DNA of 27,137 nucleotides, taken from assembly GCA_946886065.1 (NCBI GenBank), contig CAMPHU010000043.1, positions 1-27,137 on the forward strand, given 5' to 3'. The stretch comes from an uncultured Massilia sp. Lineage in GTDB: Bacteria > Pseudomonadota > Gammaproteobacteria > Burkholderiales > Burkholderiaceae. The translations under genes and the position numbers were made by a program. Below the pieces are notes generated by a model. It had not been told where the DNA came from. It did no database searches and saw nothing but the letters and a program-made list of their open reading frames with translations. This document shows positions 1 through 8,076 of the stretch, one piece after another; positions within the stretch are counted from its first letter, which is position 1; the number at the start of each line of letters is the position of its first letter.

Positions 1-78
1 TTTCCATCCGGCATGCCGGGAATGGGGCTGGTGATCGAGGGGGCGGTGCAGCAGGCGCCGCATTGCGGCCGGCAGTGA
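1..78 (+). CDS. possible 3' end of a truncated gene
   Basis: Frame 1 is open from the window edge to a TGA at 76-78, giving 25 residues ending in APHCGRQ. About 21 of the 25 codons end in G or C, as in the real genes nearby, which is why it is listed. It is too short to assign to a family. It could equally be chance in GC-rich DNA. Positions 79-213 contain no gene that I can support. Confidence 0.3.
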   Translation, partial: FPSGMPGMGLVIEGAVQQAPHCGRQ

Positions 79-213
79 AAAGAAGTACTCATGATCGTGC
101 GAGAGGCGGGGGCATCAAGTATATAGGAGAGCACAGCGGTGAGTCCGGGCAAACCGGGCGCTTCCCCGCCGGAATTCCTGCTACGTTGTTTCCCATGAAC
201 GCAGGAGGCATCG

Positions 214-1104
214 ATGTCGAGTCCGCTTAAACCCCTGAACCGTCAGGTCATCGTCATTACCGGCGCCACCAGCGGCATCGGCCTGGCCACCGCGCAGGAA
301 GCCGCGAAGCAGGGCGCCCAGCTGGTGCTGGCCGCGCGCGGCGCCGACGTGCTGGACGCCGTGGTGGCCCGTTTCAAGGCCCTCGGCCAGGACGCGGTCG
401 GCGTCGTGGCCGACGTGTCCGAGCGCGGCCAGGTCGAACGCATCGCCCAGGCCGCGATCGCGCGCTTCGGGCGCGTCGATACCTGGGTCAACAATGCGGG
501 CAGCACCATCTACGGCAGGGTCGACGAGGTTTCCGAAACCGACGCCCGGCGCCTGTTCGACATTAATTTCTGGGGCATGGTGCATGGTTCCCTGGTGGCG
601 TTGCCCCACCTCAAGCGCCAGGGCGGAGCGCTGATCAACCTCGGCAGCGAAGCATCGGAAGTCGCGATTCCCATGCAAGGCATGTACTCCGCCAGCAAGC
701 ACGCGGTGAAGGGCTTCACCGACGCGCTGCGCATCGAAGTCGAGCAGCTCGACGAGGCGCCGGTCTCGGTCACCCTGATCGAGCCGACCGCGGTCGACAC
801 GCCCTTGCCCCAGCACGCGCGCAACTACATGGACCGCGAGCCCAAGCTGCCTTCGCCCCAGGTCGATCCGCACCAGGTGGCGGCCGCCATCCTGCATGCG
901 GCGGTGGTGCCGATGCGCACCGTGCGGGTCGGCATGATGGCCGACATCGACGTGATGATGGAGCGTTTGATGCCCGGCGTCTCGGACCGGATGGCGGTGT
1001 TCCAGGTGCCGCGCCAGCAGCAGGATGGCCCGCCGCGCAACCCGGACGGCAGCCTGTACACATCGCGCGCCGATGGCCGTATTTACGGTCCGGGAGGCGC
1101 CTGA
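214..1104 (+). CDS. SDR family oxidoreductase
   Basis: Short-chain dehydrogenase/reductase of 296 residues, probably cytosolic and NAD(P)H-dependent. The Rossmann glycine motif TGATSGIG is at residues 16-23, NNAG at 93-96, and the catalytic Ser145, Tyr158 and Lys162 (YSASK) are in the expected spacing. The C-terminal ~50 residues, ending in a Gly/Pro/Arg-rich tail with DGRIYGPGG, extend beyond a minimal SDR. The start is supported by AGGAGG at about 204-209. It stands alone: the TetR gene 94 bp downstream has its own promoter. The substrate cannot be told from sequence. Family assignment is secure; any specific function is not. Confidence 0.9.
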   Translation: MSSPLKPLNRQVIVITGATSGIGLATAQEAAKQGAQLVLAARGADVLDAVVARFKALGQDAVGVVADVSERGQVERIAQAAIARFGRVDTWVNNAGSTIYGRVDEVSETDARRLFDINFWGMVHGSLVALPHLKRQGGALINLGSEASEVAIPMQGMYSASKHAVKGFTDALRIEVEQLDEAPVSVTLIEPTAVDTPLPQHARNYMDREPKLPSPQVDPHQVAAAILHAAVVPMRTVRVGMMADIDVMMERLMPGVSDRMAVFQVPRQQQDGPPRNPDGSLYTSRADGRIYGPGGA

Positions 1105-1134
1105 ACCGTTTAGTTTCGTCTACACAACGCTTGC

Positions 1135-1164
1135 TTGACTCTGCCATTGGCGGCGCTCTATAGT
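1135..1164 (+). promoter_or_regulatory. sigma70-type promoter of the TetR gene
   Basis: TTGACT (1135-1140) and TATAGT (1159-1164) are separated by 18 bp and lie about 35 bp upstream of the TetR start, in a locally AT-rich stretch. Four or five of six positions match the consensus in each hexamer. No clear TetR-type palindrome overlaps it, so autoregulation is not shown. Confidence 0.6.
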
Positions 1165-1198
1165 TAATCATCTTTAAATTAGTTTCTAGGCGGAAACA

Positions 1199-1852
1199 AT
1201 GCACTGTCAACTCGACAGCAAGCCACGCTGGGAGCGCCGCAAGGATGCGCGCCCGCAGGAGTTGCTGGCTGCCGCGATCGACCTCTTCGTGGAGCGTGGA
1301 TTCGCGGCTACCCGTCTGGAAGACGTGGCGCGCCGCGCCGGCGTGTCCAAGGGCACGCTCTACCTGTACTACGCCAACAAGGAGGACTTGTTCAAGGCGG
1401 TGGTACGCGAAAGCATCGTGCCGGTGATCGGCGACGCCGAAGTGTCGGTGGCCGGCTTCGACGGCCACAGCGCCGACCTGCTGCGCGACGTGATCCTGAC
1501 CTGGTGGCGCCGCCTGGGCAGCACCAAGGCCTCGGGCATCAGCAAGCTGATCATGGCGGAAGCGGACAATTTCCCGGAACTGGCGCGCTTCTACCAGGAA
1601 GAGGTCATGATGCGCGCGGCGCGCATGATCTCCAGCATGCTCGAGCGCGGCGTGAGCCGCGGCGAATTCCGCCCCATCGACATCCCCCAGGTCACCCAGG
1701 TGCTGATCGCACCGACCCTGATGCTGTCCACCTGGCAGCATTCGATCGGCCCCTGCGAGCGCTGCGAGCTGCAGCCGCAGGCCTTCCTGGACGCCTTCCT
1801 CGACATTACCCTGCATGGGTTGCGGGCGGCCCCGCCTAAGGCCGCGCAATAA
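1199..1852 (+). CDS. TetR/AcrR family transcriptional regulator
   Basis: A 217-residue one-component repressor-type regulator. The N-terminal helix-turn-helix is clear (about residues 15-65), with GFAATRLEDVARRAGVSKG followed by TLYLYYANKEDLF, the classic TetR recognition-helix region. The C-terminal ligand/dimer domain is less conserved and does not reveal an inducer. It lies 162 bp upstream of the methyltransferase-rhodanese-tolC unit and points the same way. TetR proteins often control efflux genes, so control of tolC is a reasonable but unproven inference. The ATG at 1199 has an AGGCGG-like site shortly upstream. A 7-bp inverted repeat just after the stop may end its transcript. Confidence 0.9.
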   Translation: MHCQLDSKPRWERRKDARPQELLAAAIDLFVERGFAATRLEDVARRAGVSKGTLYLYYANKEDLFKAVVRESIVPVIGDAEVSVAGFDGHSADLLRDVILTWWRRLGSTKASGISKLIMAEADNFPELARFYQEEVMMRAARMISSMLERGVSRGEFRPIDIPQVTQVLIAPTLMLSTWQHSIGPCERCELQPQAFLDAFLDITLHGLRAAPPKAAQ

Positions 1853-1862
1853 GTTGTCACTA

Positions 1863-1887
1863 CGCCAAAATGTCCTGAAATTTGGCG
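1863..1887. repeat. inverted repeat after the TetR gene
   Basis: CGCCAAA (1863-1869) and TTTGGCG (1881-1887) form a perfect 7-bp inverted repeat beginning 10 bp after the TetR stop. The following bases are only moderately T-rich, so it is either a weak terminator or a protein-binding site before the methyltransferase-tolC unit. Confidence 0.4.
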
Positions 1888-1972
1888 TTCATCCCTTCTA
1901 AACTGCAGACTGTCGCAATTTCCCGCGCCCAGGCCTGCCCATCGTTAAGATGTGCGTCCTGAGGCCGTTCAA

Positions 1973-1985
1973 CGATAAAATATCG
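1973..1985. promoter_or_regulatory. AT-rich palindrome upstream of the methyltransferase gene
   Basis: CGATA-AAA-TATCG is a perfect 5-bp inverted repeat 29 bp upstream of the start at 2015, in the AT-rich leader of the methyltransferase-rhodanese-tolC unit. It could be an operator or part of the promoter. No regulator can be assigned. Confidence 0.25.
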
Positions 1986-2014
1986 GATTATTTATTTTTC
2001 CACCGAGAACTCAG

Positions 2015-2668
2015 ATGAATATCGAACAAGCCCGCTTCAACATGATCGAACAGCAGATCCGTCCCTGGAACGTGCTGGACCAGGACGTGCTCGACCTGCT
2101 GCACGTGGTCAAGCGCGAACAGTTCGTGCCGCAGGCCTACCAGAACCTGGCGTTCGCGGACGTCGAGATTCCGCTGCCGGGTGGCGAAGCGATGTTCAAC
2201 CCGAAGGTCGAAGCGCGCATCCTCCAGGAAATCGCGGTGAAGAAGCATGAGAACGTCCTCGAAATCGGCGCCGGTTCGGGCTACATGGCGGCACTGCTGG
2301 CGCACAAGGCGCGCCACGTGACCACCGTCGAGATCCTGCCGGAAACCAAGGCACTGGCCGAGCAGAACCTGGCCAAGGCCGGTGTCGCCAACGTGACCGT
2401 GGAGCTGGGCAATGGCGCCGAAGGCTGGCCGCAAGGCGCGCCCTACGACGTGATCGTGGTGTCGGGCGCGCTGCCGGTGCTGCCGGAAGCGCTGGTCAAG
2501 CAGGTGAAGGTGGGTGGCCGCCTGGCGGTGATCCTGGGCGAAGCGCCGGCGATGACCTGCAACATCATCACCCGCACCTCGGAAACCGGCTACGACTCGG
2601 TCAAGGTGTTCGAGACCAACGTCAAGCCGCTGACTGGCGCCGTCGCGCCGTCGCGCTTCACGTTCTAA
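2015..2668 (+). CDS. PCMT-like SAM-dependent methyltransferase
   Basis: A 217-residue member of the protein-L-isoaspartate O-methyltransferase fold family. SAM-binding motif I, VLEIGAGSGYMAA, is at residues 81-93, followed by TVEILPE, and the N-terminal MIEQQIRPWNV block is typical. In true Pcm enzymes the region after the L-P strand carries a Thr-Ile-Ser-Gln-Pro block holding the active-site serine. Here the equivalent stretch reads PLPGGEAMFNPKVEAR, without that serine, so classical isoaspartyl repair is doubtful. The gene is followed after 9 bp by a rhodanese and then tolC, suggesting one transcript and perhaps an envelope-linked role. The methyltransferase fold is certain; the substrate is unknown. 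Confidence 0.85.
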   Translation: MNIEQARFNMIEQQIRPWNVLDQDVLDLLHVVKREQFVPQAYQNLAFADVEIPLPGGEAMFNPKVEARILQEIAVKKHENVLEIGAGSGYMAALLAHKARHVTTVEILPETKALAEQNLAKAGVANVTVELGNGAEGWPQGAPYDVIVVSGALPVLPEALVKQVKVGGRLAVILGEAPAMTCNIITRTSETGYDSVKVFETNVKPLTGAVAPSRFTF

Positions 2669-2677
2669 GGAAGAGCG

Positions 2678-3001
2678 ATGCGACAGATGACCGCCCCCGA
2701 GTTGGCCGCCTGGCTGGCCGACCCGGCGCGCGAGCAGCCGCTGCTGCTGGACGTGCGCGAGAACTGGGAATTCGAGACCTGCCATATCGCGGGCTCGACC
2801 CAGATCCCGATGCACCTGATTCCGATCCGGGTCGGCGAGATCGACGACGACCGCGAGATCGTGTGCATCTGTCACCACGGGGCGCGCAGCATGCAGGTCG
2901 CTGCCTTCCTCGAACGGAACGGATTTGCCAACGTAACGAATTTGACGGGCGGAGTACACGCCTGGGCCGTACAGGTCGATCCTTCGATGCCGAAGTATTG
3001 A
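2678..3001 (+). CDS. single-domain rhodanese-like sulfurtransferase
   Basis: A 107-residue protein with one rhodanese domain, close to GlpE in length. The DVRENWEFETCHI block (residues 25-37) is the typical entry signature. The active-site loop is CHHGARS with the presumed persulfide cysteine at Cys65; the C-terminal GGVHAW motif is also present. It has no signal peptide and should be cytosolic. It is preceded by AAGGAAG and lies 9 bp after the methyltransferase stop and about 39 bp before tolC, so co-transcription is likely. The physiological sulfur acceptor is unknown. Confidence 0.9.
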   Translation: MRQMTAPELAAWLADPAREQPLLLDVRENWEFETCHIAGSTQIPMHLIPIRVGEIDDDREIVCICHHGARSMQVAAFLERNGFANVTNLTGGVHAWAVQVDPSMPKY

Positions 3002-3040
3002 CCTGATCCCTAACTTTTGATGACTCCTGTGGAGAGAGCA

Positions 3041-4402
3041 ATGCAGAAACCCCTTATCGCCGTGCTGCTGGCCGGCGCGTTCTTCTCGCTCAATGCAAGC
3101 GCGGCGGACCTGATCCAGGTCTACCAGCAGGCGCTGGCCAACGATGCGACCTACGCCAGTGCACGCGCGGCGTTGAACGCGGGCCGCGAGCGGATCACGC
3201 AGGGGCAAGCAGGCTTGCTTCCCACGGTGGGCCTCACGGGCGCCATCACCAGGAACGACAACGACTTCTCGCCATGGAACGAAGGCGCGACGATCACCCG
3301 CGCCGACGGCACCCAGGGCATCGTCACCTCCGGCGGCGCCAACCTGGTCACCAAGGAATACACGCTGTCGCTGCAGCAGCCGCTGTTCCGCTGGGACCGC
3401 TGGCAGACCTACCAGCAGAGCAAGCTGCAGCAGGCCATCGCCGAAGCCCAGTTCGCCCAGGCGCAGCAGGACCTGATCACCCGCGTGGCCTCGGCCTACT
3501 TCGAGGTGCTGGCGGCCCAGGACAAGCTGGCCTCGATCCGCGCCCAGAAGGACGCGGTGAGCGAGCAGCTGGCATCGGCCAAGCGCAACTTCGAGGTCGG
3601 CACCCAGACCATTACCGACACCCATGAAGCGCAAGCCGCGAACGACCTGGTGGTGGCGCAGGAATTCGCCGCGGTGAACGACCTCGACAACAAGCGCAAC
3701 GCGCTGCAGGCGATCATCGGCACCGAGCCGGGCGCGCTGGCGCCGCTGAAGACCGGCATCACCCTGGCGCCGCCGCAGCCGGCCGCGGTCGACCAGTGGG
3801 TGTCGTCGGCGGAAACGCAGAACTACGGCGTGACCGTGCAGGAACTGCAGGTGGAAATCGCCAAGCGCGAGATCTCCCGCAACCGCGCCGGCCACCTGCC
3901 GACCCTGGACCTGCTGGCCACCTCGACCCGCCGCGACGTCAACGGCCAGGTCAACAACACCTCGGGCGTCACCAAGAACAACGCCGTCGGCGTGCAGTTG
4001 AACGTGCCGATCTTCAGCGGCTTCAGCGTGACCAGCCGCGTGCGCGAAACGATCGCGCTGGAAGACAAGGCCCGCAACGACCTGGAAACGACCCGCCGCA
4101 ACGCGGCCCTGACGGCGCGCCAGTCCTTCCTCGGCGTGAACAGCGGCCTGGCCCAGGTCAAGGCGCTGGAAGCGGCGGAAGTGTCGAGCCAGTCGGCGCT
4201 GGAATCGAACAAGCTGGGTTACCAGGTGGGCGTGCGCATCAACATCGACGTGCTGAACGCGCAGCGCCAGCTGTACCAGACCCGCACCGACCTGTCGCGT
4301 GCGCGTTACGACACCATCCTCAACGGCCTGCGCCTGAAGGCGGCGTCGGGTTCGCTGCGCGAGGCGGATCTGGTGCCGGTGAATAACCTGCTGGACAAGT
4401 AA
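3041..4402 (+). CDS. tolC: TolC family outer membrane efflux protein
   Basis: Outer membrane channel subunit of tripartite efflux pumps and type I secretion, 453 residues. I place the start at ATG 3041, which follows a GGAGAG site and begins directly with a signal peptide (MQKPLIAVLLAGAFFSLNASA, cleavage before ADLIQ). An upstream in-frame TTG would put extra residues before the signal. The mature protein starts with the ADLIQVYQQALANDATY block typical of TolC and has two outer-membrane efflux repeats rich in Gln/Ala coiled-coil helices, ending with RTDLSRARYDTILNGLRLKAASG. No inner-membrane or periplasmic pump partner is encoded here. A strong hairpin terminator follows. Confidence 0.93.
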   Translation: MQKPLIAVLLAGAFFSLNASAADLIQVYQQALANDATYASARAALNAGRERITQGQAGLLPTVGLTGAITRNDNDFSPWNEGATITRADGTQGIVTSGGANLVTKEYTLSLQQPLFRWDRWQTYQQSKLQQAIAEAQFAQAQQDLITRVASAYFEVLAAQDKLASIRAQKDAVSEQLASAKRNFEVGTQTITDTHEAQAANDLVVAQEFAAVNDLDNKRNALQAIIGTEPGALAPLKTGITLAPPQPAAVDQWVSSAETQNYGVTVQELQVEIAKREISRNRAGHLPTLDLLATSTRRDVNGQVNNTSGVTKNNAVGVQLNVPIFSGFSVTSRVRETIALEDKARNDLETTRRNAALTARQSFLGVNSGLAQVKALEAAEVSSQSALESNKLGYQVGVRINIDVLNAQRQLYQTRTDLSRARYDTILNGLRLKAASGSLREADLVPVNNLLDK

Positions 4403-4435
4403 TCTCGAGGCACGCCTGGCGGCGTGCAGGGATGT

Positions 4436-4478
4436 GGAAAAACCCGGGAGCCGGTTTGCTGGCTTGCCGGGTTTTTCC
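4436..4478 (+). terminator. rho-independent terminator of tolC
   Basis: GGAAAAACCCGG (4436-4447) pairs perfectly with CCGGGTTTTTCC (4467-4478), with a small inner AGCC/GGCT stem. The T-run in the right arm and A-run in the left arm make it suitable as a bidirectional terminator for convergent tolC and ribB. Confidence 0.85.
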
Positions 4479-4498
4479 TTTTTCGTCACTGCGCTGCG

Positions 4499-4530
4499 AA
4501 CTTGGGTCCCCGCCTGCGCGGGGATGACGG
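4499..4530 (-). repeat. REP/dRS3-like palindromic repeat, unit A
   Basis: Read on the minus strand this is CCGTCATCCCCGCGCAGG followed by CGGGGACCCAAGTT: a flank GTCA, a TCCCCGC-GCAG-GCGGGGA hairpin and the tail CCAAGTT. Close copies occur near 17949, 18024 and 26562. It belongs to the class of short dispersed palindromes common in proteobacteria and resembles the Neisseria dRS3 layout. Confidence 0.75.
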
Positions 4531-4560
4531 ATTTGAGCTTAGGTGTCCTGGCACCTTTGG

Positions 4561-4606
4561 CGTTGGAACTTGGGTCCCCGCGCAGGCGGGGATCCAAGTT
4601 CCAACG
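4561..4606. repeat. long palindrome containing repeat unit B
   Basis: A 46-bp hairpin with 21-bp arms around a GCAG loop, with one G/T mismatch in the arms. The core is the same TCCCCGC/GCGGGGA repeat, but here both sides carry the CCAAGTT tail and a further GGAACG-type extension, so the unit is fully symmetrical. It ends 14 bp before the ribB stop and may also act as a terminator. Confidence 0.75.
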
Positions 4607-4620
4607 CAGCACCGCAACGC

Positions 4621-5289
4621 TCAAACAGCCCGCCCCCTGCGCCACTGAATCAGTTCAGCAATCGTCAGGATCGGCATCCCACGCTCCTCCGCGAAGCGCT
4701 CGATCGCCTCCCCACGCATCATGCTGCCATCGGCATTCATCAGTTCGCACAGCACCGCCGCCGGCTGCAGCCCCGCCATGCGCGCCAGGTCGACCGAGCC
4801 TTCGGTATGCCCGGCCCGGCTCAAGACGCCGCCCGGCGTCGCCCGCAACGGAAACACGTGCCCCGGACGCACCAGGTCGTCCGGCTGCGCATTGCGCGCG
4901 ATTGCCGCCTGGATGGTGGTGACGCGGTCCGCCGCCGACACGCCGGTGCTGACGCCATGCCGCGCCTCGATCGACACCGTGAACGGCGTGCCGTAGCGGC
5001 TGCCGTTCTCGGCCGCCATCGGCGGCAGCTCGAGCGTGCGCACCTTCTCGTCGGACAGGCACAGGCACACGATGCCGCTGCATTCACGGATCATGAGCGC
5101 CATGGTCTCGACCGTGAGCTTCTCGGCCGCGACGATCAGGTCGGCCTCGTTCTCGCGGTCGAAGTCGTCGAGCAGGATGACGGGAATCCCCGCGCGCATG
5201 GCCTCGAGTGCGCCGCGGATGCGGCCTTCCAGGTCGGTGCTGTGGAGGGTATGGGAAAAGGTGGAAACTGAAACGGTGGAAACTAACAT
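4621..5289 (-). CDS. ribB: 3,4-dihydroxy-2-butanone 4-phosphate synthase
   Basis: Converts ribulose 5-phosphate to 3,4-dihydroxy-2-butanone 4-phosphate plus formate, supplying the four-carbon unit of riboflavin. The 222-residue protein matches stand-alone RibB; the C-terminal GTP cyclohydrolase II domain of RibBA fusions is absent. Signatures are [16 protein letters not shown] (metal/acidic loop), [19 protein letters not shown] and [14 protein letters not shown] followed by [16 protein letters not shown]. The ATG at 5289 has GAGGAG 8 bp upstream; an in-frame TTG at 5307 would lie over that site and is not preferred. The leader carries an FMN riboswitch, so expression should fall when FMN is plentiful. 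Confidence 0.95.
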   Translation of the reverse strand: MLVSTVSVSTFSHTLHSTDLEGRIRGALEAMRAGIPVILLDDFDRENEADLIVAAEKLTVETMALMIRECSGIVCLCLSDEKVRTLELPPMAAENGSRYGTPFTVSIEARHGVSTGVSAADRVTTIQAAIARNAQPDDLVRPGHVFPLRATPGGVLSRAGHTEGSVDLARMAGLQPAAVLCELMNADGSMMRGEAIERFAEERGMPILTIAELIQWRRGRAV

Positions 5290-5404
5290 GTGAGACGCTC
5301 CTCGCAAAAGTTGGCGAAAAACGCATCAGGGCAAGCGAAAACGCGTGCTCCGCCCGGCCCAGCAGTGATCACACCTTGGGCAAGGCAAAGCGCGTGGCAG
5401 CGCA

Positions 5405-5538
<134 letters not shown>

Positions 5539-5553
5539 CGTATTTGATTGTTT

Positions 5554-5580
5554 GCCTGTTTGACAGGCGCGGAAATTGTA
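5554..5580 (-). promoter_or_regulatory. possible ribB promoter -10 and leader hairpin
   Basis: On the minus strand, TACAAT (5580-5575) is a fair -10 hexamer about 40 nt upstream of the aptamer. It is followed by a perfect GCCTGT-caa-ACAGGC hairpin (5568-5554). No convincing -35 hexamer is visible. Confidence 0.35.
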
Positions 5581-5617
5581 GCAGCGCCGCGCCAGGCTTG
5601 CTGAAGAGTAGGCGATT

Positions 5618-6031
5618 TTAGCTGGTGAGGCCGGCGCCGCCGGCGTGCTCGGCACGCTCGATCAGCTCGACCTTGTAGCCGTCCGGATCCGTGATGAAGG
5701 CGATCACGGTGCTGCCGCCCTTGACCGGGCCCGGCTCGCGGGTGATGTTGCCGCCGGCCGCGCGCACCTGCTCGCAAGTCTCGTGGATGTCGTCGGCCGA
5801 GATGGCGATGTGGCCGTAGGCCGTGCCCATGTCGTAGTTCTCGACGCCGTAGTTATAGGTCAGCTCGAGCTCCGCGTGCTCCGGGTTGCTGCCGTAGCCG
5901 AGGAAGGCGAGGGTGTACTTGTACTCGGGATTGTCGCTGGTGCGCAGCAGCTTCATGCCCAGCACCTTGGTATAGAAGTCGATCGAGCGCTGCAGGTCGC
6001 CGACGCGTAACATGGTGTGCAAAATGCGCAT
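5618..6031 (-). CDS. gloA: lactoylglutathione lyase (glyoxalase I)
   Basis: Isomerises the hemithioacetal of methylglyoxal and glutathione to S-lactoylglutathione, detoxifying methylglyoxal in the cytosol. The 137-residue length and all four metal ligands match the E. coli enzyme position for position: His5, Glu56, His74 and Glu122. The ends [20 protein letters not shown] and [12 protein letters not shown] are typical of the family. An AGAGGAC site precedes the ATG. It lies 75 bp downstream of osmC on the same strand, so they may be co-transcribed, but an AT-rich stretch before gloA could hold its own promoter. Confidence 0.96.
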   Translation of the reverse strand: MRILHTMLRVGDLQRSIDFYTKVLGMKLLRTSDNPEYKYTLAFLGYGSNPEHAELELTYNYGVENYDMGTAYGHIAISADDIHETCEQVRAAGGNITREPGPVKGGSTVIAFITDPDGYKVELIERAEHAGGAGLTS

Positions 6032-6106
6032 GGGGGTGTCCTCTTGTTGATTCAGAAAGCAGCCATTTTATGCGCTCGCCATGTTCCTTGCCGGGCCTGC
6101 CACGCT

Positions 6107-6538
6107 TCAGTTCTCCAGCCGCGCGCTGAGCGTGATGTCCGCGTTCAGCAGCTTGGACACCGGGCAGTTTTGCTTGGCCGTGGTGGCCGCCTTGTCGAAG
6201 GCTTCCTGGCTGGCGCCGGGAATCTTCGCCACCAGGTCCAGGTGCACCGCCGTGATCGAGAAGCCGCCCTCGACCTTTTCCATCGACACGGTGGCCGTGG
6301 TGCGCAGCTCCTGCGCCGTCAAGCCGGCCTGCCCGAGCTGACCCGACAGCGCCATCGTGAAGCAGCCCGCGTGCGCGGCGCCGATCAGTTCCTCGGGATT
6401 GGTGCCGGGACCATCCTCGAAGCGGGTGTTGAAGCCGTATTGCGCGTCCTTGAGCACGCCGCTGGCGGTCGAGACCGCGCCCTTGCCATCCTTCAGGCCG
6501 CCGCTCCAGACGGCGCTGCCATTGCGTTTGATCGTCAT
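6107..6538 (-). CDS. osmC: OsmC family peroxiredoxin
   Basis: Thiol-dependent hydroperoxide reductase, 143 residues. The two redox cysteines, Cys59 ([11 protein letters not shown]) and Cys125 ([11 protein letters not shown]), fall at the same positions as in E. coli OsmC. The N-terminal [12 protein letters not shown] and [17 protein letters not shown] blocks place it in the OsmC rather than the Ohr branch. The start at 6538 follows GAGAGG, and the gene begins 11 bp after the stop of the small hydrophilic gene, so the two are probably one operon. Together with gloA it forms a detoxification cluster. Confidence 0.94.
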   Translation of the reverse strand: MTIKRNGSAVWSGGLKDGKGAVSTASGVLKDAQYGFNTRFEDGPGTNPEELIGAAHAGCFTMALSGQLGQAGLTAQELRTTATVSMEKVEGGFSITAVHLDLVAKIPGASQEAFDKAATTAKQNCPVSKLLNADITLSARLEN

Positions 6539-6549
6539 CGCAGGTCCTC

Positions 6550-6879
6550 TCAGGGTTTCGGGGCAGGCACCGCTTCGCCGCCGGGTTGGCCATTCTCGTG
6601 GTCGCGCATCGAGCGGTGGCGGTCCGGCTGCGGGTTGGCCTGGCCGGTGGCGTCCGGCGCCGGCTCGACGGCCTGCTCCAGCCCCTGGCCGCGGGTGCCG
6701 TAGCGGTCGGTGTCCTTCAGGCCCTGGGCCAGGTCTTCGGCGGCCTGCTTCATGATGCCGCGCGGCTCCTGGTCCTGCGCATCCGGCGACTCGTCGCGCT
6801 CATGCGGCTGGCGCTTGACGCCATCGTTCTCGACCGGGGCCTTGGTGTTGACGAAGCGGTCCTTGGTTTCGGTGACCAT
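6550..6879 (-). CDS. small hydrophilic, probably disordered protein
   Basis: A 109-residue protein of unknown function. I choose ATG 6879 because AAGGAGG lies about 6 bp upstream; a longer frame upstream has no site and poor codon use. The sequence is almost entirely polar and charged ([31 protein letters not shown]), with many Pro, Gly, Asp and Gln and few hydrophobics, and lacks a signal peptide or membrane segment. Such composition is seen in desiccation- or stress-related disordered proteins, but no family motif is recognised. It is the first gene before osmC, which hints at general-stress expression. Confidence 0.75.
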   Translation of the reverse strand: MVTETKDRFVNTKAPVENDGVKRQPHERDESPDAQDQEPRGIMKQAAEDLAQGLKDTDRYGTRGQGLEQAVEPAPDATGQANPQPDRHRSMRDHENGQPGGEAVPAPKP

Positions 6880-7013
6880 GATGTCCTCCTTCTGCATTTC
6901 CGTTGGTTTAATCCTAACCGGGTGAGCAGCAGACGGTCGCGCAATTGGATGATGCAATTTTGCAACTAAAGCCTTAACATGCTGGCTTCACCGTCATCGC
7001 CAGGAACCGCGCC

Positions 7014-7922
7014 GTGAAACCCGAAGCCCTTCCTCATTCCGAGCCCTCGATCTGCAAGAACTGCGGCGCTGCGACTTCAGGCAATTTCTGCCAGCAGTGT
7101 GGCCAGGCCACCCACCTGCACGTGCCGAGCGCCTTCGAGTTCCTGCACGAGTTCGTCGGCCATTACGTGGCGCTGGAAGGCAAGCTGTGGAAGTCGCTCA
7201 AGCTGCTGTTGTTCAAGCCGGGCTTCCTGACCCGCGAATACATCGAAGGCCGGCGCGTGCGCTACCTTGAACCGCTGCGCCTGTACCTGACGTTCAGCAT
7301 CATCTTCTTTGCGCTGTTTAAGCTGGGCGGCCTGGACTTCGACGTCATGAGAACGGACCGGGACGAGCTGCAACGGCCCGCGGTCGAGCAAACTGCGGAG
7401 AACAAGGTGGCGCGGCCGGCTACGCCGGAAGAGCTGGCGCAGGCCAGGCAGGGCGAGAAAGCCCTCGTGGACATGGCCGGCAACATCAGTCCCTCGCTGG
7501 GCCGCGGCACCGGGCAGCTGCTGGAGATGCCCGAGAAGGAACGCAGCGATGCGCTGAAGCGCGCCTTCTTCGGCAACGCGCCCTATGCGGTCTTCGCGCT
7601 GATGCCGGTGTTCGCCCTGTTCCTGAAAATCCTCTATCTCGGCAAGGGCCGCACCTACGGCGAACACTTCCTGTTCGCGCTGCACACGAATGCCTTCGCC
7701 TTCTTCATGCTCAGCCTCCTCATCCTGGTGCCGGAGGGCTGGGGCATTGTCAGCTTCGCCTTGATGGCCTGGCTGACCTTCTACCTGCCCACGGCCATGC
7801 GGCGCGTGTACGGCGGCACCCGCACCATGACCGCGGTACGCTGGATCGTGTTGATGACCCTGCATTTCATCAGCCTGAGCGTGGCCGTTGTTGCTGCCGT
7901 GAGCCAGGCCTTCCTGCACTGA
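7014..7922 (+). CDS. DUF3667-type zinc-ribbon membrane protein
   Basis: A 302-residue protein. The N-terminus has a zinc ribbon, CKNC (residues 15-18) and CQQC (26-29), followed by the conserved FLHEFVGHYVALEGKLWKSL and LLFKPGFLTREYIEGRRVRY segments and then a first hydrophobic span (about 88-105). After a polar loop of roughly 80 residues there are about four more membrane spans (around 190-300). This layout is that of the DUF3667 family, whose role is not established. The GTG start at 7014 follows AGGA at a workable distance. It is transcribed away from the osmC gene group and upstream of nadK, from which it is separated by a LexA-controlled promoter. Confidence 0.85.
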   Translation: MKPEALPHSEPSICKNCGAATSGNFCQQCGQATHLHVPSAFEFLHEFVGHYVALEGKLWKSLKLLLFKPGFLTREYIEGRRVRYLEPLRLYLTFSIIFFALFKLGGLDFDVMRTDRDELQRPAVEQTAENKVARPATPEELAQARQGEKALVDMAGNISPSLGRGTGQLLEMPEKERSDALKRAFFGNAPYAVFALMPVFALFLKILYLGKGRTYGEHFLFALHTNAFAFFMLSLLILVPEGWGIVSFALMAWLTFYLPTAMRRVYGGTRTMTAVRWIVLMTLHFISLSVAVVAAVSQAFLH

Positions 7923-7938
7923 TCGCGGACGGCGAGTC

Positions 7939-7984
7939 TTGCCACTTGGCCGGGCTCGCCCTTATACTGTTCTTTTATACAGTG
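7939..7984 (+). promoter_or_regulatory. LexA box and promoter of nadK-recN
   Basis: TACTGTTCTTTTATACAGTG at 7965-7984 matches the proteobacterial LexA consensus TACTGT-(AT-rich)8-ACAGTA at all but the last position, with intact CTGT-N8-ACAG. It overlaps a sigma70-type promoter, TTGCCA (7939-7944) with 18 bp to TATACT (7963-7968), the expected geometry for repression. Downstream is nadK and then recN, a classical SOS gene. A GACGGG/CCCGTC inverted repeat (7988-8009) lies in the leader. Confidence 0.88.
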
Positions 7985-8076
7985 TTTGACGGGTCCCGGG
8001 CGGCCCGTCAACTGGCAGCCGCAGGGATTATCGGTTAATCTCCAGCGTGTCGTTACCCATCACCGCCGAGATCGAT

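Noticed and set aside
1988..4645. Very long minus-strand open frame across the methyltransferase, rhodanese and tolC genes
   Set aside because: It is the shadow of three well-supported plus-strand genes in high-GC DNA; its His/Arg/Val-rich translation has no family resemblance.
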